A stretch of 64,000 bases of DNA from Aquanectria penicillioides (taxonomy: Eukaryota; Ascomycota; Sordariomycetes; Hypocreales; Nectriaceae): NCBI GenBank assembly GCA_003415625.1, contig PYIU01000008.1, forward strand, positions 3,162,001 to 3,226,000, written 5' to 3'. The translations under genes were made by a program, and so were the position numbers. Below the pieces are notes generated by a model. It ran no database searches, was not told the DNA's origin, and saw only the letters and a list, made by a program, of their open reading frames with translations. Below are positions 24,091-35,104 of the stretch, piece after piece (the stretch's first letter is position 1; each line of letters starts with the position of its first letter).

Positions 24091-27000
24091 ATTAACAGGT
24101 GCTATAAGGGAAAGGGACAGTTGAATAGGAAAGCGATCAGATGACAGGATGAAGACGAGAAGTAGTTAATCCAGGCGGCGACTGGGAGGGCAAGGAACAT
24201 ATACAAGTAGGTACAACGACAAGCACAGCACCGCACGCAAATGCACAGCTGCAGCATCCCTTTAGGTTTGGGGCTGGCTCAAGGGAGCCCGCATCGGGGA
24301 ATTAAAAAAAAAAACAGTAACAGGTCGCGTGGCCTGTGTGTCGCTCCAGACAGACGCCGTCGCAGCAGCAGCGCATTTACGGCGTCTGCTAGCACGGGGA
24401 GAACTGGAGTCAGATCCTCAACAAGGCTGAGCTACAAGTGGCGGTTGCAAGGTGGGTGTGCGGCATGGAGGCTGCTTCTGCTCGTATTTGCAGGCCCAGT
24501 TCTTCTCTTGTCGCCGGTTCCGACCAGCCGAGAAGAAGGTGGTAGTACGAAGTTGGACAGGGGCGGCGGAGAGGCCACCATGGGGCGTTACATTACGCCC
24601 CCTCATGTGTGTAAATTGTGAGTGTGAAATGTGTAATTGTTAGGCAAGGTAAGCCCTGGGATAGGATGGGATGGGATGGAGGGCGAGACCGGGGAGAGGC
24701 CGAATCTGGCCAGCCTTCATTGCTTATTTTGGAACGCCGCAGGATCCGTCAAATCACGACAGTCGTTTCTTTTCCTTGGGCGGAAGGTCGAGGATGTGGA
24801 AATGGCTAGAACAAGCCATGGACAGCCAAAGTGCACAAAGCAGCCGGCGCCCAGCAGAGCAAGAGCAGATCGCAGCAGATGGCAACCAACCCAACCCAAC
24901 ACAGACCAGGCATCCAGAGATTCCAGACTCCGAGCTTCAGGGCAGTGCTGAGGCTACATACTCCATCCCGGGGCTGCCCTGTTCAAGTTAAGCGACCTTA
25001 GCGAAAAATACCCCAGGCTCTGGCTCTGGGCTGCTGCAGGGGTCACCGTGGCCCGGTTCGGAGTTCGGGTCAAGGTGCCTGGCGGCATCAGTGGGCTCTC
25101 AACGCCAATCATGGCGAGCAGGCCGTCATTGAATGCGGGCCCGTGATCTCATTGTGTCAATAATCTGACTCCAGCGCGCGAGAAGTGCGACAGGGGAGAA
25201 CACAAGCCCCCACAGTCATGCACCGCCTATGTCCAGTAGGTACTAGGTAGGTGCTCTGTCCGTATGTCCCGTATCCTCATGTGAGACATTTCCCCTATGG
25301 CAGCTGGCGGCGGCTACGAGAACCGGCGCCTTTTAGCAATCTGTCAAGAAAGGGGCGGGCTTCTTTGAGATGGTGGAGGTGGAGCGGAGGGCACGCGACT
25401 TGAGGATAAATCCCAGGCACCATGCGACACCGCGACGCCGTGACACTCGAGTGACTCTGCGACACGAAAAGAAAAAGTGCCTGGCGCTGCCAAGTTTGGT
25501 CTTCAACCTCTCGTCTCGTCTCCCTTTCCCCTGCCTCTCGTTCCCCTCTCTAAAGTAGGAGCCCCCCTTTCCGGGATTCAAGGTTGTGGAGTATGAGATC
25601 CAGCCGCCGCCGGCCCTGGCACACGGGCTCCGAAGAACCCGACACGCGTCCACGCTTACTATGTATGGCTTTGGACCGGGTATTGCTGGTGGACGATGCT
25701 CACACCCTGGGCGGCGGCGGCGGCACACTGTACCTAATCCTTTGTCCTGCAGAGTGCATCCATAGCTCCCCTCCATCAACCAGGTCCCTCCTGTGCACAC
25801 AGTAAACGCGCCCATCAGCAGTAGGCAATTTAGCGTCATGGTGGAATGCGTTGTCCATGCACCCCTTTCGCGCTGCCCGGATCCCAACCCCAACTGACTG
25901 ATGGGATGACGGTGTTTCACCGCGACGTGTTTGTCTTGTCGTCCAACGCTTCCCCCAGAGCTTTTCCGTGACTAACAAGACCTTTTGAAACATGACGAAA
26001 GAAAAGGAAGAATTAGCTTCTCAATCAATGTACGTACGTATTCTCCTTGTTTCTTTTCTCCAGTTCCACGGCACGGTGCACCACAGACAGACACTGCACG
26101 CGTGACAGCTCTGTCTCCCAATAGCACCCTAGCCCTTTTGACAACATTGAAAGAGGCAAAGCGCAAGCGGCGCCCATTGGCCCTGGAGTACATACTGTAG
26201 TAAGACTGGACGGAGAACTCCCAGGAGGAGGGAGGGCGCCTGGAGGAGGCACCAGGAAGGAATCCCAGGACATGGACGTGTGCCGCCGAAGCTAGGATCG
26301 ATGATTGGAACTTGGCGCCATGGTCTCATCAAGCCACGGCTGGTGCAAGTGGGGTTCGTGGGGAGCGCCTCGGCGAACCTTTGCCAATCCAATTTCGACA
26401 AAGAAAATCCTGAATGGCGGGCGGGTTCGATGAAAAGGAGGATAATCAAGCAAGCGTTGGAGAGAGTGTGTTGCTTTTGCACCATCACCAACACCGGATG
26501 CACAGCAGCGGAAGCACCAACGGCATCACCGTTTTTGTCATCATCACCAACAACGGACTGCACCCGGTGATAAGGTTATCTGCCGTTGCGCTGGTGCAAG
26601 ACTATTTTGTGCGGCCCACAAAGTTTCACATCGATTCATCCTGTCTTGGGTCTCTCTCGGAAAGTCTGCCGAAGCAAACCAAGCAAGGGGGCCACACCGA
26701 GGAGCCACTGCGGGCCTCCCAGCGCCTGGGGGCCGCTGTACATATCCGTACGTATTCTTAGCAATTTTGCATTAACCTGCTCCGTCCACACGGACCGCTT
26801 GTCGAATTACAGGGCTGAGCCCGTGATCGCCGAGTGGCGAAGCCTATTGTTGCCCACCCGCCTCCGCCGCCAGCTTTCCATGCTACATGCCCTACAATGG
26901 ACATGTGCTGTATCATGGATGATGCTAAGCCGGCGACTCCCACACGTAGCACAGGTTCCAGAACAAACATTAAGCTTCCGCCGCTGCCACGGGCCCTGTC

Positions 27001-27663
27001 ACTTCTTCCACTGTCTCCGTCTTAGGCTGGGCGGCCGACCCAAACGTGAACCGCGGCCCCCCAGGTCCACGAGCTCTTCCAATACGCACACAGTAACTTC
27101 CCGGAGCCATGGACAGGTAAGGCAGAGGCTAAACTCACAGAACAAAGTTGGCCGTCTGCAGGAACAAGGAAGCAGTCTAAAAGCATCCCAGCTGCCTGGG
27201 GCACTCCTCACACAGAACACACACATATACACACACACCCCTGGGGGGCCCAAGGGGCGCTAAATCCGGTTTTGTTTGTGGCCTTTGTTCCCAGCAGCCT
27301 GCCATTCAACACACACATATCCTGGGCGGCGAGCTGAGACCACCGCGACTACCCTAGAGCGTAGCATCGAAGGCGCTGTGTCACAGCATCGCCGCAGACA
27401 AAGAATCATATTGGCCGGGAGTAAAACATGATACGTAATTGATCTGTAAGAAAGTTCCGATCGACAGTTCAAAATAAGCGTCGTCATAACAAAGCTGGCC
27501 CGTAACGACAGCAATATGGGTCACACGACTCGTTCCTACGTTTCTCGTCTCGCTCTTGATTTCGTCCGCTAGATGCAACCCAAACCCACACATAAACGTT
27601 TCAGCATTCCGCGCCTTGGTATCCTATCCCGGCAATTCTGTAGCAAAAACACCGTCTCGGCTC
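24091..27663. other. Long GC-rich gene-free stretch
   Basis: About 3.6 kb upstream of the sulfatase-fold gene and downstream of the ZZ gene. Many overlapping open frames on both strands reflect GC richness; none shows motifs or splice continuity. Small repeats seen: GGGAT/GGATG units at about 24661-24682 and a CA-rich run at about 27218-27239. It probably holds a long promoter or leader of the sulfatase-fold gene; a noncoding transcript cannot be excluded. Confidence 0.4.
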
Positions 27664-28827
27664 TTACCGGTAGTAGCGTTCTACCCAATAATCCCGGTCC
27701 TGGCCAATCTCATTCATGACCTCTCGGGAGCGTTCCATGCTGCGCAGTTTGTCACTGTGCATTTGCTGCTGGGCCCGGGCGCACTCGAGGTCGTTGGTTC
27801 TCCGCAACACATCGAGATCTCTTGCGTTTTGCTTCTCCATCTCTTCCAGCTCGCAACGCGCCTTTTGCAGCTTCATATCCTCCTCGGCCTCCCTCCTGGC
27901 CTCTCGCGCCCTCTCGAGTTCTGAAACCGAGGGCTTCGGCGGAGCATAGGCAAGTGTCTGCATCCAGCCGCCTGCATAGCCGGGCTGTGCCCGAGGCGGT
28001 GGCGCGGCTTGTGCCAGTTGCCGCCGCTGCTGCTGCTCTTGCTGCTCAAGTGAGCATGACTCCTTGGGAAACACTGAACGAGGCACATTGCCACGCTGCT
28101 TCCAAATCTCAGGTTGATAATTCTGGAAAATGATGTTTATGTCATCACATGATCGACCTGGGTTTTCAAGAGTCTCCACCTTCCAATACCTGATGAATCC
28201 TTTCCGGGTCAGAGCAGGCATTTGTGATACCACCGCCCCCAACTGATACCTAGGCAGCAGATCATAGTCGGCGGATACCCTATCATAAATGTACTTGGTG
28301 ATCTCATCGGCTTGCTTCTCCTTCACTGGACCTTCCGCTTTGAGCACTTCATCCCTCCCTGACGGTTATTAGTCAGATTTTATGTGTCAGGCGGAGGGTT
28401 CCGCGGTAACCGACTTACAAATATTGTCCTCTGGTGGGCACTCAACAAGGTCCAGGAGATCAGCGTAGGCCTCTGGCGTCACATATCCAGTCTTCTCCGT
28501 ATCCACGCAGTCAAAAATAGTAGACGCGATGTCAATGAAACTCGGCCTGGCCTCCAGGGTATCCAAATCAAACAATGTAGACCATCCTTGCGCTTGCTGA
28601 GGCGCCGAGGGAGGAGCCCGGTCCGCGCTGACTGGGCTCTCCTGTACTGCTCTAAACCCGCTTATCCTGTGGATAGTTGTCCTGTGAGCGGTCGTGTGCT
28701 CCGCTGTCACGACTTGGAGGATTGCACAATTCGCGCATAGATCGTAGTCGTGACACTGCTCGCAGTGGACCCGAGCTTTCTCGCACGGGATGGCCTCGGA
28801 GCACCCGTTACAATGATAGGGCGACAT
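27664..28827 (-). CDS. ZZ-type zinc-finger protein with degenerate EF-hand and coiled coil
   Basis: Two exons, 28827-28419 and 28358-27664; 367 aa. Residues 3-55 carry a ZZ zinc finger: YHCNGCSEAIPC, then HCEQCHDYDLCANC and a His pair in TTAHRTTIHRI. Near residue 115 an EF-hand-like loop (FDCVDTEKTGYVTPEA) occurs; its last position is not Glu, so calcium binding is doubtful. The middle region holds a domain ending in a conserved-looking RKGFIRYWKVETLENP. The C-terminal third is charged and helical (SELERAREARREAEEDM), a probable coiled coil. ZZ/EF-hand proteins of this layout are common and mostly uncharacterised in filamentous fungi; a scaffold or ubiquitin-linked role is only a guess. ATG 28827 is chosen because it starts right before the finger; the upstream 32 codons look like leader. 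Confidence 0.78.
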
Positions 28828-30886
28828 CTTCAGTGATAGCCAGACGATGCGGAAATGCGATTCCCACAAACAGCAGGCTGAAGCCTCGAAAGCATGCTGA
28901 TACATGTGTAGGTATTCATTCACCTAATTCCGGAGCGCCTGGCGTCGAGTCTGCCTCAGCTGACTGGCGAGACCAAGCCGACATGGTCAGTAGCGCGCCA
29001 CATGTCTTGACAGGCGCAGCGCCGCCAGCGACAATGCAATAAAGCTCAGCCGCCTCCATGTTTCGGTCACGTTAAATTCTTCTCCGCGGGGAGAGGCTAC
29101 CGGCTCAATGTCGGCATGCGTCTGCAACCGATGGATATCTGAGTATGATGGAGTTCTAGACCCTGTCGGCCTCTGACTGATGCTGTTGATGAACGCTGAT
29201 AAGCCTAAACCGACTACCGCCATAACTCCGCTAGCACGACTTATTAGCAAAAGACCCCGCTCCAGGCCGACCGCCTAGCCCACTTCGTCCGTTACAGTTT
29301 GATCTGAAGCAGTTTTGTCCCGATTTGTTGGGCTCCGTCTGTGTGGTTTCGTCGTTTGACTCCACCGACACCCACGACAATACGGGTTTTTGCATACGTC
29401 TCAAAATAGCGGGTCATCTTGATACGAAGTCTACGCACGAGCCTATGTGTCGGAACCTGCCGTATTTTGAGCTTGATGGACTGTGCATTTGTTTGGAAAT
29501 CCATGAAAGCATTCATATTGACGCCAACAAGTGGATTGACCGCTGCAGTACTATATCGTTCATCGGGACCTTACCCATGTCACTATATGCTTTTCTTTGG
29601 CGGTCTGGGCTCTCGCCGCATTGCTTCTGTTACCCGTGTTGGTTGGTGATGTTGAAGATTCTTGGCTTTGCTTAACACCCTTGATGACCCCGCAAAATTG
29701 CCGAAGAACATGTACCAGGATTCTAGACGTGACTTGGGACGCTAGTGATAAAGGGGCTTTATAAGTTACGAACACTCCAATGAAAGCTTGTCTTGCGTGT
29801 CTGGACCGATGCATGTTGACTTAGGCTTTCGATGACTCGATGAGACGCCATTCAATGTATTCGTGTTTTGGATGAGCTTGGGATCCCTGTATTGACTATC
29901 ACCGTGAGTTGTCCAAGAACTGGACTGAACTGATTCCATCCTCAATGCGGTATCTAATCTGAGATTGTTCTCATGGTCTCCCGGATGCGGCACCACCAGC
30001 GGATCACCAACCTCCCAAACATTCTCCCGAGATCACATTGCATGGACTGTAACACTTCAAGGAGAAAGCTCAGCAGCAATGGCATTTTCTCCGAGGCCAG
30101 TTTCGAGTTGCTCAAATCAAGGATAAGTCACTTACTTGCTACTCGTAGACGCATCAAGGGGCGGGCCGAAGAAGACCTGTTGTTGGGGCAAGCAAATCGG
30201 AATCGGCTGTGAGACGGCAAGAGAAATTGTTCGAAATTTATTGCTAATTCCGTGTACCCCCTATTTGAGAATTTTAAATCATCTGATAGGTGTCATGATT
30301 GAGGAAATTAACATCAAAAATGGTATCTGGGAGTAATCTGGTCACCTGATGACCAGGATCCAACAGGATCCGAATTAATTAAGACTCCTTGGCCCTCTAG
30401 TTTTTGTAGAATCCTGAAAAAAATGGCTACTTCAATACTTTAGGGTGCCATATGATAATAGAGCAGAGGTTGATGCCGAGGATGCCTTGTTGACTGACCT
30501 TGAGTGAATGGTCGAGTGGGTAATGAGCATAATCAAAAAGTTATAACATTGCCAATGAAGATGCGAATTATCTCACTACTGGTAGTTATTTCTCATTCCT
30601 TACATTCTTCTAATAAGCTCGAGAAATCGCCAAGGTGCCATCCCGAAAGGATTTACTGCAAGCTGTAGGACAGGCTAGGCTGGCGATGAAGACTATGAAC
30701 TCGATCAAAGAGCGATGTCAACCTCTATGACCCTAAGAGTATGAGAAAGAAGAGGCAATAAATTCTCTATATTTTTGATCCATGTTTGACTGTCGTTTGC
30801 TTGACTCCTTCACTCCCTTCAAGTGCTATAGGGTAGGCAGTCATTCTCTCCCAGTTCCGGTATGTCTGGGCTTTGAAGGCTCCACA
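28828..30886. other. Gene-free stretch upstream of the ZZ gene
   Basis: Promoter of the ZZ gene, then increasingly AT-rich sequence from about 30200. An 87-codon minus frame at 28987-29250 has a hydrophobic N-terminus but no further support. No RNA or repeat recognised. Confidence 0.45.
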
Positions 30887-32203
30887 TTTCCCCAGGTTGG
30901 TCCTCGGCACAATGCGATTTATCTGAAGCTTGAGCTTAAATTTGTTTGCAGCGATGAAGATGAGGCACACCGAGCGCCGGGCTCGATTGTTCAAACAAAT
31001 GAGACTTCAAATCAGATTGCAAATGCCACATTTGAGTCGCATTTTTCTATTGCTTTCGAGCCATGGAACAGTGATGCTCATCATGATACTCTCTACGCCG
31101 TGGAGGTCAGACGAAGATAGTCTATCTACTGACGCAAGTGAGAGCATTGAAAAGAAGTTTATCGACTACATACAATCAAAATATGCATCAAAAGATACAA
31201 GGCCGACCAAAAAACGTCTGTGTTGTCTAGATGAGGTTACTGTATCTGATATGGTGATTGCACACCAATGTCCTTTCAGTGTTGGATATACTGATAGATG
31301 GATGAGGAGTTTAGGAGACTAAGAAATTGATTTCTCAGCCTGAAGTGCGAAAAATAAGCCAAGATGGTCTTGTTACTAAAGTTAGAGCAATATAAGGGGT
31401 TGGTCATGGTAAAAACCGAATGCATAGAGGCCGACAGGTTTCAAATCTCCCGTGCCGACAATGGGAAGTCTACTAACGACCAATGGCAAGCCCTGGTAGT
31501 ACTGCATCAAACTCTGCTACATAAATATGTAGACTTCTTTCTTGTCAGCCAGCGTCCTAGTGCATGTCCACCACTCTAGAGACTAGCAGCCAAGTATGCC
31601 ATGCCAGCACGAATGTGGAGACATGGGATCTGCTCTTTTCTCAAACTTCTGAGGCATCACCTACCCTATTTCTTTGAACATATGATAAGGTTTCTTCATT
31701 TTACGTATAGAATGATAGCATTGCTACATGAAACCGTCCCTGGCTTCGATGATGCCTCGATGGAGTGTCTCGGAGACATAGGACGGTGTCGGTGTGTCGA
31801 CCCCACACTATAATGGCCCCATGGACTCGATCGAAGGAACTGATGCTTGGTGCATAGAATAACTATAGAGGATAATGATATCCGCGACCTAGACCTTTGG
31901 ACTGCAGTATCAAGATGCTGGTGCACTAAAGCTTTCAACAAGTCCCCTACCACCGGAAGATTGTACCACCATCTCGCCATACTTTCTCGTTCAAATTGTC
32001 TCCGGCAACTATTCTACTATACCAAAAGTCTTGTTACCGAAACTCCATTTCATTATTATCGAGAGACTGTAATGGCACTCTTCAACCAATTCCTGCCTGC
32101 CAACTTGTCTGACAGGCCAAGTTGGATTCTCGCAATTGACGTGGCATTTATTGAAGCACACTCAACATTATTTCAATCAGTCGATGATGATTCGCAGAGT
32201 TGA
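30887..32203 (+). pseudogene. Decayed Est1-type DNA/RNA-binding-domain protein
   Basis: Pieces of one fungal protein family appear in order but in changing frames: VGPRHNAIYLKLELKFVCSD (frame of 30887), FKQMRLQIRLQM, FEPWNSDAHHDTLYAVEV, ESIEKKFIDYIQSKYASK, HQCPFSVGYTDRWMRSLGD, QPEVRKISQDGLVTKVRAI, then QWQALVVLHQTLLHKY. A TAG at 31577-31579 is followed in frame by AMPARMWRHGICSFLKLLRH, and then by PTTGRLYHHLAIL. The last is the Est1/SMG7-like block known from fungal proteins of this type. At least five frame changes lie between about 30980 and 31390. One normal-looking intron survives, 31793-31857 (GTGTGT..ATAG), which rejoins GDIGRCR to ITIEDND. The gene is therefore dead but once spliced normally. 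Family identification is from memory of the motif order, not a search. Borders are approximate. Confidence 0.6.
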
Positions 32204-32779
32204 TCGAACGGACCGAATAATATCACTTTGGCGCAGGATAGCTAATCATGGAGGTTTTTTGCACTACAGCGTGCACACCAAAAGTTTCAAGAGCGCAATG
32301 GACGTAAAACTAGGAAGTGCTGGCATTAATTTGGATTTGATGGAAGTCGAATCGCTAGTGACAAGTTAGAGCAATCTTTGGTCCTATGGTTGAGTGAGAT
32401 GATGGACATCGACCACTACAATAAAGTGCCCTATCTCGATCAGGAACAACCTTCAGCTACTAAGCTTCCCTCGTTATGCCCTGGCATAATCTCAACAGAT
32501 ACGCAGGAGCAACCATAGAAAGCCTGAACTTATAGTGCCCACTCCAATATAGTCACGAGCATATCCTCGCCGGAGGGTGGATCTACAAATAGTTTTCTGG
32601 GCTTAAAAGCTACTTCGCCGTTCTGCTGTCCCAGGGAGGGCTGCTCGCAAGAGTTTAGTCGCCAGTGTGATTTAAAGTCAGTTCTATCTAATCCCTTCTG
32701 TCTCATTACCACCCGCTCCTAACCGCGATTTTCGTGAGAGCTCCGATGACGAATGTCGTTATTACCAAACACGTGATAG

Positions 32780-33056
32780 TGCACATTAAGCCCGTCATTT
32801 GCAATGTAGATGGATGCGGGTATAGGTGGCTACTCAACGCGATTTAATAGAGCGGCACCGGCCCGCACAGCACTCAGAGAAGTTTGGGAAGCTGCAGTTC
32901 CCATGCACTGCCTGTAATCCTACTAGACTATTTGGGCGAAAAGATAATTCAAAGAGACACCAGAAGCGTGCCCATCCACGAGGTTTATGGGGCTGGGATA
33001 GATTTGTTCTACAGGACTGGACATCCTTTGGTTGCTGTGAGGTATATTGGGATTGA
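32780..33056 (+). pseudogene. Fragment of a C2H2 zinc-finger protein
   Basis: Two C2H2-like fingers can be read with one frame change between them: ICNVDGCGYR in one frame continues as RDLIERHRPAQH in the next, and then FPCTACNP..GRKDNSKRHQKRAHP follows in that second frame. The cysteine and histidine spacing (C-x4-C..H-x4-H and C-x2-C-x14-H-x4-H) fits zinc fingers. No start, no upstream domain and no intron explains the frame change. It may be a relic of a separate gene or the far end of the decayed gene to its left. Confidence 0.4.
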
Positions 33057-33142
33057 GAACTGATTTTGCATACATTGGATCTTTGCATTAAGATGTTTTG
33101 TTAGGTGCCATTACCTTGACTGTTCTCCTCTGAACCATTGTC

Positions 33143-34450
33143 CTATCCATTATCTCTGTTGGAGCCTTCAGCGACTTTCTGATCTTGATTATCCACGGTA
33201 ACGCCCAGTTTATCATAGACACTGGAAGGTAGATCCCAGGGGAATCTCTGTAGCTCTTCTTCTAAGTCTTGCAGGTAGTCCTTCATTTCCTCATTAGCCT
33301 CATCTCGTTGGCCGGCTTCGAGCCTGTGCTGGATTGCGCGATACCGGGCGGCAAGGTCTGAATTGCAGACTTCTGTTTTCCACTTTATGAGACCGGGAAG
33401 AATAGAACAAGCATGAGTGATATTGTCAGATAATGATGCCTTGAGAGCCCTTTGCAACTCGGCAATATCGTGGCGGAGATTCCTGTCTCTGATGCGCTGG
33501 AAGAGTTGGACAAAAGCTGATTGTTCGTCTGGGGATGGGCGTCGAAGATTGCCCAACAGCCAAGGCTCTGCGTGAGTGAAGAAAATAAAAAGATCCCACA
33601 GAGTATCACCATTGTTGTCGCGAAGGAGGGTGTCAATGCCGTCAAATGCGGATGGCTGAAAACTAAGGAGGGAATGCAGGGTATCGTAAGTGCAATAACC
33701 TGCAGCGTAATGGAGCAAGTTCCGATTGCGATTTTTGACGATGCTTAATGAAGCACCGGCTTTGACCAGGGAGCGTAAGACTGGCACATTGTTCTGGTAC
33801 AATGCGAGGATTGCTGGCCCATGTCCATTGTTGGATCGAGGGTTGAGATTGAAGTGGGCGCCGCCCGTCAGCAACCGGATCATCTCGTCCAGCGTCTCGG
33901 CGTCCTTGGCTTTTGCATAGGCCAGCCAGCGGAGCGGGCGTGCGGCCAAAATATCACGAGTTGAGGCTGGTGCGCCTTCGTCCAAGAGCAAGCGGACGGC
34001 ATCCAAGGAGCCAGAGTTGACAGCGTGGTGCAGCGCCATTTGGCTTTGATTGCACGTTTCCCGGATCCGTATCCGGCACTTGGCCTGGAGCAGCCGGCGC
34101 ATGCACTCGGTCTTGTTGTAGTTTGCTGCGAATATCAGCGGCGTCCTCCTGTGCCTGTCCTTGCAGTTGACGTCGGCGCCGGCATCCACCAGCAACTGCG
34201 CCGCCTCGACCCGACCGTTGGATGTAGCGTAATGAAGAGACGAGTAACTGATTTCATCACCCTCATCGAGGCACACTGTGCCGTCCATCTCTTCTAGTGC
34301 TTCCTCCATCCCGCAGCCCGACTGCGCTGCAGCGTGCAGCCTGGTATCTCGCTTCGCCCCGTCTTCGAACCCTTCAACATATGAAGCCGTCTGTTCGAGC
34401 AGCGCAATGTCCCGGTTGCTTAGACGACAATTTCCATGTTTAAAATTCAT
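33143..34450 (-). CDS. Ankyrin-repeat protein
   Basis: Single exon, 435 aa. Residues about 35-270 form five to seven ankyrin repeats: DTRLHAAAQSG, SYSSLHYATSNGRVEAAQLL with DAGADVNCKD, RTPLIFAANYNKTECMRRLL, MALHHAVNSGSLDAVRLLLD, GPAILALYQNNVPVLRSLVK with AGASLS, and NLLHYAAGY. The C-terminal 150 residues are helical and charged (LQDLEEELQRF) with no recognised domain. Ankyrin proteins bind other proteins; no catalytic part is present. It may be a stand-alone adaptor or the C-terminal half of a larger protein that lost an N-terminal NACHT-type domain, but the start ATG opens cleanly and no such domain is seen upstream to 35100. It lies next to decayed genes, so expression should not be assumed. 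Confidence 0.72.
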   Translation of the reverse strand: MNFKHGNCRLSNRDIALLEQTASYVEGFEDGAKRDTRLHAAAQSGCGMEEALEEMDGTVCLDEGDEISYSSLHYATSNGRVEAAQLLVDAGADVNCKDRHRRTPLIFAANYNKTECMRRLLQAKCRIRIRETCNQSQMALHHAVNSGSLDAVRLLLDEGAPASTRDILAARPLRWLAYAKAKDAETLDEMIRLLTGGAHFNLNPRSNNGHGPAILALYQNNVPVLRSLVKAGASLSIVKNRNRNLLHYAAGYCTYDTLHSLLSFQPSAFDGIDTLLRDNNGDTLWDLFIFFTHAEPWLLGNLRRPSPDEQSAFVQLFQRIRDRNLRHDIAELQRALKASLSDNITHACSILPGLIKWKTEVCNSDLAARYRAIQHRLEAGQRDEANEEMKDYLQDLEEELQRFPWDLPSSVYDKLGVTVDNQDQKVAEGSNRDNG

Positions 34451-35104
34451 CGCTACCTGGTATCCAACCTGCCTTTACTCGTATGTCAACTCCATCAATT
34501 ATTTTCAATCTTACCGGAACTCACCTGGATGCCCCTTGATTCTGGAGCATATTCGTCCATTGTTCCAACCACAGCTCCAAGACCCCATAATGTCCTTGAT
34601 TGACAATCTCCGAGCCACTCTAAAGTTCAAACGATTCAACAGAAAGGAGCGGGGTTTCGGAATTAATTGTACAGCTTGCTCAGGCTTTCCTATTTACCTA
34701 TCGCTACTCGCCTATCTAATCAGTGGCTAATCCACATGATGAGGCGAGCTGGGTGGTAGTGTTGCGTCAGGAAATTGGCAGATCAGGCTCAGTGAGAAGG
34801 CGCCGGCCTCCACGTTGTCAAAACGTGTTGCACAATGTTTCGGAGCCCATCAAAATCCTGGTCCATCTCTAGTTGGCGGAATGGCTTGTTACTGTGGATG
34901 GGCTGCACTTCATGCAAGCTACTGTTCTATACCTTGCTAGGCACTCTAGGGCATAGTACTCATGGAAATGCATCAAGATAATCCATCAAAAATACATAGA
35001 AAAATAAAAGGTCATCAACCGAATTGTAGGCACAAATCGTCCCCTTCCGTTCATCGACTCCACATCCCTAACACCTGCAACATGACACCTCGCGATAAGC
35101 CCAC
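34451..35104. other. Gene-free stretch between fungalysin and ankyrin genes
   Basis: Contains the ankyrin promoter and the 3' flank of the fungalysin gene. Short frames only. Nothing else seen. Confidence 0.5.

Noticed and set aside
26129..27263. Several overlapping frames of 100-225 codons on both strands
   Set aside because: GC-rich composition keeps stops rare; no motif, no conserved look, no splice continuity.
28987..29250. 87-codon minus frame with a hydrophobic start upstream of the ZZ gene
   Set aside because: No homologous feel or splice partner; more likely leader or promoter sequence.
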